From NCBI GenBank assembly GCA_021785155.1, contig JAJYGE010000014.1, forward strand, positions 1 to 5,998: a stretch of DNA of 5,998 nucleotides, in the 5' to 3' direction. The stretch comes from Planctomycetota bacterium (GTDB lineage: Bacteria; Planctomycetota; Phycisphaerae; WQYP01). The translations under genes and the position numbers were made by a program. The notes beneath the pieces were generated by a model. It had not been told where the DNA came from and made no database searches. It saw only the letters and a list, made by a program, of their open reading frames with translations. Below, in pieces: positions 1 to 5,562 of this stretch (the first letter of the stretch is position 1; the number at the start of each line of letters is the position of its first letter).

Positions 1-564
1 GATCCGGTAACACTGGTGCGGGAGTTTTCGCAGATCGGGGATTTTGTTTGTGGTCAGGCCATGGACAATCGGGCGGCGGTCTGGACGGCGGTACGGGCGC
101 TTCAGAGAGTGAAAAAATCAGCATACGACATCTACGTGGTCTTCACGGTGCAGGAGGAAGTAGGCCTGCGCGGCGCCGGACCGGCGACATTCGGGGTGGA
201 ACCGGATATTGCCATAGCTTTGGACACGACGCTGGCCTGTGATACGCCCGGAATTCCTGACGAGCAGGCCATTACGCATGCCGGCCGAGGCGTGGGCATT
301 AAGGTCATGGATGGCGCATCGATCAGCGACCGATCCCTGGTGGACGGTTTTGTGCAGGCGGCGAAAAAAGAAAAAATCGCCTGCCAGTTGGAGCTTTTGC
401 CGCTCGGTGGAACCGATGCCGGTGCCATGCAGCGCAGCCGCACCGGCTATCGCACCATAACGTTAAGCATTCCCACTCGCTACATTCATACGGTGACGGA
501 AATGGTGCATCGCGATGATCTGCACAGCGCCCGGGATTTATTGGCGGCATGGCTGGAGGCCTGA
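1..564 (+). CDS. M42-family metallo-aminopeptidase (TET/FrvX type), C-terminal part, 5' truncated by window
   Basis: The reading frame is open from base 1 (D-P-V-T-L-V-R...) to the TGA at 562-564. The GTG at 16 is therefore probably internal, and roughly 160 N-terminal residues should lie outside the window. M42 enzymes are cytosolic di-metal aminopeptidases that often form large tetrahedral particles and trim short peptides. Numbering from the first visible codon, the metal and catalytic residues are all present: Asp22 in AMDNR (bridging ligand), Glu52-Glu53 in VQEEVGLRG (general base and ligand), Asp75 in ALDTTLACDTPG (ligand) and His163 in RYIHT (ligand). These spacings match those I recall for characterised TET aminopeptidases. 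A GGTDAG block lies near residue 136. The first His ligand would lie upstream of the window. The gene converges on comEC with an 85-bp gap and no clear terminator. Exact substrate preference cannot be read from this fragment. Confidence 0.93.
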   Translation, partial: DPVTLVREFSQIGDFVCGQAMDNRAAVWTAVRALQRVKKSAYDIYVVFTVQEEVGLRGAGPATFGVEPDIAIALDTTLACDTPGIPDEQAITHAGRGVGIKVMDGASISDRSLVDGFVQAAKKEKIACQLELLPLGGTDAGAMQRSRTGYRTITLSIPTRYIHTVTEMVHRDDLHSARDLLAAWLEA

Positions 565-649
565 CCCTGCAACGGGATATTTCCGGTGCCGCGACTGGGG
601 CAATCCGATGCAGTCCGGCCTGATTGTTGAGTCCACTGTTTGCCGCCGT

Positions 650-3283
650 TTATTGGTGCCGGAATTGGGCATGGATAATCGACTGCTTATGTTGCAGGGT
701 AATATCGATTGCCCCCATAGTGCGGGTTTGAAGAAAACGCAGGCCGGTGGGAGATAAAATATATTTATCAGATACGCTTGCGGCACGGGTTTCCCCGGTG
801 GCGATAATCCAACGCGGATGCTGCTGTACCAGCCAGCGCACCAGCGGGGGGTGTATGGTACCCGAACCCAGAAGCACCACGCCGGTCAACGGATTGGCAA
901 TGTTCAACTGCTGGAGTACGGAACGCACGGCCTCAGTGCGCGCGATGAACAACACGCTTTGTGAGCGATGCTGCAGCAGTAGAATCAGACCGCGCAATTT
1001 GTGCGATATGTTGTGATGATCTTTTGGCCAGAGAACAGTTACACGCGTGTGGCGGCCAAGGTGTATGGCCGGGACGACTTCCGCTGGATGCAGGACTAAT
1101 CCCGCAGTGGCGGCGACTTTCACAAATCGCCGTGCGGCCGGTACCGGGGTCTGGAAATCCACCGCATCACACCAGGCACTTAAACCGCCATGGCGTTTTG
1201 CAATGTTAAGCATCGCCGCGGCGTGCGCGGAATCAATCTGCGTGACAAGGGCATGATCCAGATGCCAGAGGCCCAGTTTCCGCAAGGCGGTATCGACGGT
1301 TTGCGACAGACGCGCGGGCGAACCCAGCGAACCGGCGTCCAGTAGAACGGTTTGTCGGGCGTGGATTACGATGGCGTCCCCACCACCGACGTTGAGCACC
1401 CAGATATGTACACCAGTGGAGGAGCCGGTGACGGTATACCAAGCGACGCATCCCACCGCCCAAATTGTGAATGAACCTGCGATAGCCCTCCGACCGAGGC
1501 GCATATTTCTCCGAAACATCCACGCCAGAAGAACTGCAAAAAACAGGACAATGAACAGGATCGGCGGTGATCGCACCATGATCTCACTGCCTGGTAAGGC
1601 CGCAAGATGCTTTACCGTCCAGGCCAGCGCATGGGCGATGGGGCCGGCGATCATGGCCGCGGCGTGCCCAAGTACCGGCGAACCAAAGCCGGCGGCCATT
1701 TCAAAAAGTCCCGCGACCAGCGCGGCAGCCACCAGGGGCAATAGAATCAGCCCGTTCATTACCGCCAGTGGATTCAACTGATTGTAGTGATATGCCACCA
1801 GCGGCATGGCCACAAACGATCCGACAAGATTAGCCGTGATAATGGCGGCAATCCATGCCGCGACTGAGACTTTGAATGCCGCCCAGCGGGTGCCGATGGC
1901 GCGGGCGATGTCGCCCTGTCGTGTCAGCCAGGGATGGAACAGCACCAGATGCACGCGATGGGCCAGGAGGATCAGTCCCAGTGTGACGATGAAGCTAAGT
2001 TGAAACGGCGGTTGAAATAATTCCTCTGGCCTCCAAAGTGTGACAATCAGGGCTGTGGTAGCCAGAATATTCAACGCCCGTACTGGCCGGCCTAGCATCC
2101 AGGATATCAGCACCAGGCTGGTCCCGATGGCGGCCCGGACTACGGGCGGTCCGCAAGGCGTCATAAACATATAGATAATGACAAGAATAAGTGTGGCCAG
2201 CGCGCGGTAGCGCGGGCGGCGTATGAAGAACTTTAACACCAACCATATTGCAGCCGCAATAATCACAACGTGCATGCCGGAAAGGGCCAGGAGATGAGCC
2301 GCACCGGCTCTGGAGAATGCTCTGGCCAGGGGGCGAATGGCGGGATCCCGATAGCCCAATAACAAAGCGATCAGGGCGTAGCCATCGGTGCGGGCTTTAT
2401 GCGGATGATTGGCAATAAGTCGCTGACGCAGGTGCGCTCTCCAGGCGTCCAGCCATCCACCCAGCGGGAAGAGCGTTTGGCGGCTGGACAGTACGTGGAT
2501 TTGTTCCGCCTGCGATGCCGTGAGTTCCGCAAAAACCCGGAAAGCGGTGAGGTATTGGCGATAATTAAAACCGCCTGGATTATCCGCCACCGGGGGCCGT
2601 GACAGCCACCCGGTGAGTTGAACGTATTGATTGTTTCGTAGCGCCGGCAAATAGCCCGGCACACGCACGACAAGGTTTCCCGTGGTATGTATCCAGCGGC
2701 CATTAACACGGCTGGCGGTGGCGCGGGCAAAAAAAGTGGTGGAGGGTCCCACCGCGGAAAATAAAATACCGCGTGGCGGAACAGGATGAAACTCCGGTTC
2801 GGAAATGATCAGCATTCTTGCGGTAATGAATCTGCGTCCGTAGGCCGGGGCGGCCTGAGTAATGTTATTTTCCGCCAGCCGGTGTTGATTGATCTGCCAA
2901 CGCGCTACCCCAATGAGCACGATCGTGGCCGCCAGAAGCGCACCGGCGATATGCCGTGACGTTGGATGGTCACGGTATTGAGGTTGTGGCAACGATTTTG
3001 TCAAGTTAAGCGTATGGCCGCGCGCTGGAGAATTATGGAACGCTCTGGCATTGCGAAAGAATATTGCCAGAAACAGAAGCTGTGCGGTAAGAAAAAAGAC
3101 GATGGCGGCCATCCAAACATGGGCAAGCGACAAACTCGTATAGCGCCCGATAATAATTCCGCCGATCAACAATCCCGCCGGAATGACCATGGGATCTGTA
3201 CGCAACCATCGTGTCGGATGCGGATGATCTGTCGGGGAATAGTCCAATGTATCTCTCGCCAATGGTGACCGAAAGTCGTTCAT
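650..3283 (-). CDS. comEC: ComEC/Rec2 DNA-uptake channel protein with degenerate metallo-beta-lactamase-like domain
   Basis: This is the 877-residue inner-membrane channel of natural transformation, which carries single-stranded DNA into the cytoplasm. Domains in order are: hydrophobic segments at about 32-76 and 112-128; a soluble DUF4131/OB-like region at about 150-260 with the NPGGFNYRQYL signature (235-245); the polytopic Competence domain at about 300-590, with LLALSGMHV (331-339), PPVVRAA and FQLSF (427-431); and a C-terminal metallo-beta-lactamase-like domain at about 625-870, with NVGGGDA (631-637) and LLDAG (647-651). The metal site is largely lost: where THPHADH is expected the protein has TQIDSAH (681-687), and the HHGS block reads LLGS (804-807). 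Length is within the family range. I prefer the ATG at 3283 because GGAGG lies 15 nt upstream inside a small hairpin; the next Met (residue 32) lacks a visible ribosome site. The gene stands 312 bp downstream of pheS on the same strand and may have its own promoter. Confidence 0.93.
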   Translation of the reverse strand: MNDFRSPLARDTLDYSPTDHPHPTRWLRTDPMVIPAGLLIGGIIIGRYTSLSLAHVWMAAIVFFLTAQLLFLAIFFRNARAFHNSPARGHTLNLTKSLPQPQYRDHPTSRHIAGALLAATIVLIGVARWQINQHRLAENNITQAAPAYGRRFITARMLIISEPEFHPVPPRGILFSAVGPSTTFFARATASRVNGRWIHTTGNLVVRVPGYLPALRNNQYVQLTGWLSRPPVADNPGGFNYRQYLTAFRVFAELTASQAEQIHVLSSRQTLFPLGGWLDAWRAHLRQRLIANHPHKARTDGYALIALLLGYRDPAIRPLARAFSRAGAAHLLALSGMHVVIIAAAIWLVLKFFIRRPRYRALATLILVIIYMFMTPCGPPVVRAAIGTSLVLISWMLGRPVRALNILATTALIVTLWRPEELFQPPFQLSFIVTLGLILLAHRVHLVLFHPWLTRQGDIARAIGTRWAAFKVSVAAWIAAIITANLVGSFVAMPLVAYHYNQLNPLAVMNGLILLPLVAAALVAGLFEMAAGFGSPVLGHAAAMIAGPIAHALAWTVKHLAALPGSEIMVRSPPILFIVLFFAVLLAWMFRRNMRLGRRAIAGSFTIWAVGCVAWYTVTGSSTGVHIWVLNVGGGDAIVIHARQTVLLDAGSLGSPARLSQTVDTALRKLGLWHLDHALVTQIDSAHAAAMLNIAKRHGGLSAWCDAVDFQTPVPAARRFVKVAATAGLVLHPAEVVPAIHLGRHTRVTVLWPKDHHNISHKLRGLILLLQHRSQSVLFIARTEAVRSVLQQLNIANPLTGVVLLGSGTIHPPLVRWLVQQHPRWIIATGETRAASVSDKYILSPTGLRFLQTRTMGAIDITLQHKQSIIHAQFRHQ

Positions 3284-3595
3284 CTGAACTAAGGCAACCT
3301 CCGTGTTGCCGGAAAAAGCCGGATTGTCAATGTTCGTGCTCTGTCACGCCCATTTGTCCGTTCGCAGGCATGACGGAACACCAGGCATCCCAAAGAAAGA
3401 GCGGTGGTAATGAAACTCCCGATATGTACCGGGGTTTATTCATCAGTCTACGCTCGGGCACCTTTCCGTCTCCGGCATTATCAGTATGTAACTTGACTTC
3501 CGTGCGCTTCCGCCTGAACCGGCGAAGCGGTTCCACACCAGTTACCCGCAGAGGCGACTGCCGTGCCACGCGGGGGACAATTGGGAGCGGCGCTG
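3284..3595. other. 312-bp spacer between pheS and comEC, no convincing gene
   Basis: This is the longest gap in the window. It holds three structural signals: inverted repeat GAACCG-GCGAAG-CGGTTC at 3516-3533; CCCGC/GCGGG arms at 3545-3549 and 3570-3574, about 20 nt after the pheS stop; and the comEC ribosome-site hairpin at 3293-3310. None is followed on the - strand by a U-run, so an intrinsic terminator for pheS is not evident. Possible promoter pieces for comEC are GATAAT (- strand, 3477-3482), without a good -35, and a perfect TTGACA (- strand, 3325-3330), without a good -10. A GTG-initiated 80-codon frame at 3327-3569 (-) has no ribosome site, no recognisable family and odd composition, so I do not call it. 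pheT, often found after pheS, is not here, not even as a visible remnant. Confidence 0.6.
3293..3310 (-). promoter_or_regulatory. comEC ribosome-binding site displayed in a hairpin loop
   Basis: Read on the - strand, GGCAAC-ACGGAG-GTTGCC is a perfect 6-bp stem with a 6-nt loop. The purine-rich GGAG of the loop, extended by the first G of the 3' arm, is the only Shine-Dalgarno match before the comEC ATG. Its linear distance to the ATG is 15 nt, longer than usual; folding the stem would shorten the effective distance. The inverted repeat is seen directly; a role in setting a low or conditional ComEC level is inference. Confidence 0.45.
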
Positions 3596-4606
3596 TCAGA
3601 ACTGCCTGAGGAACCGCACGTCATTTTCAAATAACATACGAATATCTTCAATACCATGTTTGCGCATGGCGATGCGTTCCACGCCCAGTCCGAACGCAAA
3701 CCCGGTGTATTTTTCCGGATCCACACGCACGGTTTCCAGCACGTTAGGATCAACCATGCCGCAGCCGCCGAGTTCAACCCATTTGGAGCTGCCATCGGCA
3801 TAATGAAAGCGTACATCAAATTCCGCACTGGGTTCGGTGAATGGAAAAAAGCTGGGACGGAAACGCGTTTCCACATCCGCCCCGAAAAATGCCTTGGCAA
3901 ATTGATCAATACATGTTTTCAGGTCAATCATGGTGATATGTTCATCCACCACCAGGCCCTCAATTTGATGAAACATGAACGAATGTGTGGCATCCACGGT
4001 ATCGGGACGATAGACCCGACCGGGGGCGACAATTCGCACCGGTGGTTTGTGTGTTTCCAAAACCCGTATTTGCACGGAACTGGTTTGTGAGCGGAGCATA
4101 AACGGCGCGGCTCCGGCTGGCCGCTGTATATAAAAATTATCCAGTGGATCGCGCGCCGGATGATGCCGGGGGACATTGAGCGCTTCAAAATTATGGAATT
4201 CATCTTCCAATTCCGGGCCTTCCGCGATGGAAAAGCCCAGGCGTCCGAACAAATCGGTTAATGCGTCAATTGTCTGATGAATAATATGCAGCGAACCGGG
4301 GTGATAATTCGCAAACGCCAGCCGACCAGGCTCAGTAATGTCCACCAGCACTTCACTGATTTCCGCCCCGCGGCTCAGGCGGTCTTTTGCTGCGTCGTAA
4401 CCGCTTTGAATGGTCTGCTTGGCGTTATTAAGTTTGGCGCCGTAATCGCGTTTTTGAGCGTTAGGAAGGGTTTTAAGATGATCGCTGGCGGATTTGAGAA
4501 TGCCTTTGCTGCCCAAATATTTGATGCGAAAGGCCTCCAACTGATCGGCGGATGCCAGCGTGGATATTTCCTTTTGAGCCGCCGCCAGTAATTCATCAAG
4601 GTTCAC
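3596..4606 (-). CDS. pheS: Phenylalanyl-tRNA synthetase, alpha subunit
   Basis: This is the 336-residue catalytic subunit of the alpha2-beta2 class II synthetase that charges tRNA-Phe; E. coli PheS has 327. The N-terminal ~90 residues form the predicted tRNA-binding coiled coil. The catalytic core shows the family blocks in order: HPARD (149-153), LRSQTSSVQIR (171-181), YRPDTVDATH (199-208, motif 2), FHQIEGLVVD (212-221), RFRPSFFPFTEPS (248-260), WVELGGCGMV (276-285) and GFAFGLGVER (302-311, motif 3). Ala304 in GFAFG is the position that normally limits the amino-acid pocket to Phe. The start is a GTG at 4606, supported by GGAG 9 nt upstream; no in-frame ATG fits better. It follows rplT by 111 bp that contain a strong hairpin. 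pheT does not follow, so the beta subunit must be encoded elsewhere. All core motifs look intact. Confidence 0.97.
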   Translation of the reverse strand: MNLDELLAAAQKEISTLASADQLEAFRIKYLGSKGILKSASDHLKTLPNAQKRDYGAKLNNAKQTIQSGYDAAKDRLSRGAEISEVLVDITEPGRLAFANYHPGSLHIIHQTIDALTDLFGRLGFSIAEGPELEDEFHNFEALNVPRHHPARDPLDNFYIQRPAGAAPFMLRSQTSSVQIRVLETHKPPVRIVAPGRVYRPDTVDATHSFMFHQIEGLVVDEHITMIDLKTCIDQFAKAFFGADVETRFRPSFFPFTEPSAEFDVRFHYADGSSKWVELGGCGMVDPNVLETVRVDPEKYTGFAFGLGVERIAMRKHGIEDIRMLFENDVRFLRQF

Positions 4607-4615
4607 GTTGAATCA

Positions 4616-4619
4616 CTCC
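4616..4619 (-). promoter_or_regulatory. pheS ribosome-binding site (GGAG), fixing a GTG start
   Basis: GGAG on the - strand lies 9 nt before the GTG that begins the MNLDELL reading frame. It decides the start, since there is no ATG nearby in frame. It sits next to two short palindromes, GGGCCC (4620-4625) and CGATATATCG (4625-4634), which might partly occlude it. Confidence 0.6.
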
Positions 4620-4660
4620 GGGCCCGATATATCGACACTTTGCCGAAAAGCTGTGGCCAA

Positions 4661-4688
4661 AACGGCAATCAATAGCCGGATTGCCGTT
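4661..4688 (-). terminator. Candidate attenuator hairpin between rplT and pheS
   Basis: AACGGCAATC (4661-4670) and GATTGCCGTT (4679-4688) are perfect 10-nt inverted repeats around an 8-nt loop. On the - strand transcript the stem is followed by only UU GGCC; the U-run counting the stem end is four, so full intrinsic termination is uncertain. A third arm, TTGCCG at 4640-4645, is complementary to CGGCAA at 4663-4668 and would form a competing 6-bp stem with the same central arm. This gives a switch-like 1:2 versus 2:3 layout in the place where E. coli has its pheM attenuator between rplT and pheST. Pairing is seen; regulation is inference. Confidence 0.5.
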
Positions 4689-4717
4689 CCCAAACAACTG
4701 CCCGCATGTTTCGGGCT

Positions 4718-5086
4718 TCAGGCCGCCTTAAGATCCAATGCTTCACGCGCCTTGGCCACAATCGCGTCAAATGCTGCCGGATCCGCAATGGCAATTTCGC
4801 TTAAGCTCTTACGATTCAGTTCAATATTGGCCTTTGAAAGGCCGGAAATCAACTGACTGTATCGTAACCCCCGGCTCCGCGCCGCAGCGGTAAGGCGGGT
4901 GATCCACAGGGCGCGATAATCGCGTTTCTTTTCTTTGCGCCCGCTGAACCGGTTGGCACCGGCCCGCAACAGTGTTTCGTGAGCTGTTTTATAAAGTTTG
5001 CTGCGTCCGCCGACAAAACCTTTGGCGCGCTTCAACAAACGTTTATGCCGCTGTTTCCGGGCGGCACCGACTCTTACTCGTGGCAT
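4718..5086 (-). CDS. rplT: 50S ribosomal protein bL20
   Basis: This 122-residue protein (E. coli has 118) binds 23S rRNA early in large-subunit assembly. The N-terminal half is a long basic helix region: MPRVRVGAARKQRHKRLLKR, then AKGFVGGRSKLYKTA. The globular C-terminal half carries the family signatures LWITRLTAAAR, GLRYSQLISGLSKA and IELNRKSLSEIA. In several bacteria bL20 also represses its own operon by binding an mRNA structure that mimics its rRNA site, so the structured leader and spacers around this gene matter. The ATG at 5086 has GAGG 8 nt upstream. It lies 93 bp downstream of rpmI and 111 bp upstream of pheS, almost certainly in the same transcript. No abnormal residue was noticed. 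Confidence 0.98.
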   Translation of the reverse strand: MPRVRVGAARKQRHKRLLKRAKGFVGGRSKLYKTAHETLLRAGANRFSGRKEKKRDYRALWITRLTAAARSRGLRYSQLISGLSKANIELNRKSLSEIAIADPAAFDAIVAKAREALDLKAA

Positions 5087-5140
5087 GGTGAATTCCTCAA
5101 TAAATTATTCTGGTATTTCATCTGTAAACCAATCGTCACC

Positions 5141-5190
5141 ACGGTCCTGAACCCAAAGTCCGGACCGTCTGGTAACGCTTTACCGTCCGG
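5141..5190 (-). promoter_or_regulatory. Mutually exclusive hairpins across the rpmI stop and rpmI-rplT spacer
   Basis: Hairpin A pairs CCGGAC with GTCCGG (5185-5190 with 5160-5165), then GGTAA with TTACC (5180-5184 with 5171-5175), closing on the tetraloop AGCG with a 5-nt AGACG bulge. The GGTAA arm contains the rpmI stop codon. Hairpin B pairs ACGGTCC with GGACCGT (5162-5168 with 5141-5147) over a 14-nt loop. They share 5162-5165, so only one can form fully. A ribosome terminating on rpmI would melt A and favour B. The complementarities are direct observations; control of rplT is inference. Confidence 0.5.
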
Positions 5191-5383
5191 CCGGGCCCAG
5201 CAGTGTAATCATCTTGTCCGCAAAAGGGCCGGTCAAACTGGTGGTGCCGCGCAAACGTCGCCGCCGATTTCCGGACTTGCCGCTTTGCAGATGCCCCTTG
5301 TTATGCTTATGGAATTTGACCTTTCCGGTCCCGGTAATTTTAACCCGCTTTTTAATGCCCTTGTGTGTTTTGTGCTTGGCCAC
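5180..5383 (-). CDS. rpmI: 50S ribosomal protein bL35
   Basis: This is a 67-residue, very basic protein of the large ribosomal subunit. The N-terminus MAKHKTHKGIKKRVKITGTG matches the conserved bL35 start (K-x-K-T-H-K-G, then K-R-x-K-x-T-x-T-G), followed by KVKFHKHNKGH and a Ser/Arg-rich stretch. The C-terminal part (TTSLTGPFADKMITLLGPAGR) differs from the usual KRVKRLLPY ending. The start is GTG at 5383, supported by AGGAG 7 nt upstream; no ATG alternative fits the conserved N-terminus. infC, the usual upstream neighbour, is missing; the next gene upstream is fmt. The gene leads rplT by 93 bp, and its stop codon lies inside a hairpin. Confidence 0.97.
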   Translation of the reverse strand: MAKHKTHKGIKKRVKITGTGKVKFHKHNKGHLQSGKSGNRRRRLRGTTSLTGPFADKMITLLGPAGR

Positions 5384-5390
5384 GCCAAAA

Positions 5391-5395
5391 CTCCT
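5391..5395 (-). promoter_or_regulatory. rpmI ribosome-binding site (AGGAG), fixing a GTG start
   Basis: AGGAG on the - strand lies 7 nt before the GTG of rpmI. This strong site, together with the conserved protein N-terminus, identifies the non-ATG start. Confidence 0.75.
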
Positions 5396-5408
5396 AATCT
5401 AGCTTACT

Positions 5409-5467
5409 GCTCAATGAATCGCCCGGCCTCGTGACAACCAACGCCCATGACCCATGGCAATTTGAGC
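5409..5467 (-). promoter_or_regulatory. Structured rpmI leader, candidate bL20-responsive 5' UTR
   Basis: On the - strand GCTCAA (5462-5467) and TTGAGC (5409-5414) are exact complements that would close the leader about 13 nt before the rpmI ribosome site. Inside is a second hairpin, CCATG-GGT-CATGG (5445-5457). The outer stem would begin within a base of the start point predicted from the upstream -10 box. bL20 autorepression through leader RNA is established in E. coli and Bacillus, but I cannot see a clear copy of their known binding folds here, so the ligand is inferred from gene context only. Confidence 0.4.
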
Positions 5468-5472
5468 CACGT

Positions 5473-5501
5473 AGTATATTGGCAGCGGCATTTTTCGTCC
5501 A
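5473..5501 (-). promoter_or_regulatory. Candidate sigma70-type promoter for rpmI-rplT-pheS
   Basis: On the - strand TATACT (5473-5478) is a 5/6 match to the -10 consensus, and TGGACG (5496-5501) a 4/6 match to the -35, separated by 17 bp. An A-rich tract at about 5519-5540 lies upstream and could act like an UP element. The predicted start near 5466-5467 leaves about 84 nt of leader. Read-through from fmt is also possible because no intrinsic terminator follows fmt. Confidence 0.45.
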
Positions 5502-5562
5502 CTGATTCAACATCATGAGCTATTTTTATTTTTCATTTTCAGCGGGGGGCGGGTAATTCGAA

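Noticed and set aside
565..649. Bidirectional terminator between the M42 gene and comEC
   Set aside because: Only a weak GACTG/CAGTC pair (593-597/611-615) with a long loop and no U-run on either strand.
1371..1781. 136-codon + strand frame opposite comEC
   Set aside because: Antisense to the ComEC membrane region; Pro/Ala/Arg/Thr-rich composition reflects the complementary strand.
3327..3569. 80-codon GTG-initiated frame in the pheS-comEC gap
   Set aside because: No Shine-Dalgarno, no recognisable domain, Arg-rich then Trp/Cys-containing composition typical of chance translation of spacer.
3656..4090. 144-codon + strand frame opposite pheS
   Set aside because: Lies wholly antisense to strongly conserved PheS motifs; a shadow frame.
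4669..4707. 12-codon leader peptide frame MRAVVWERQSGY before pheS
   Set aside because: No ribosome site and no Phe codons, so it does not resemble the pheM leader; kept only as context for the hairpin.
4979..5434. 151-codon + strand frame across rplT, rpmI and their spacer
   Set aside because: Antisense to two certain ribosomal protein genes, with no family resemblance.
5396..5457. Short upstream frames (14 codons each) starting at ATGs in the rpmI leader
   Set aside because: No ribosome sites in front of the ATGs, and peptides without pattern; more likely part of the folded leader.
5519..5553. Terminator after fmt from the T-rich and G-rich runs
   Set aside because: On the fmt strand the tract is A-rich rather than U-rich and no stem precedes it.
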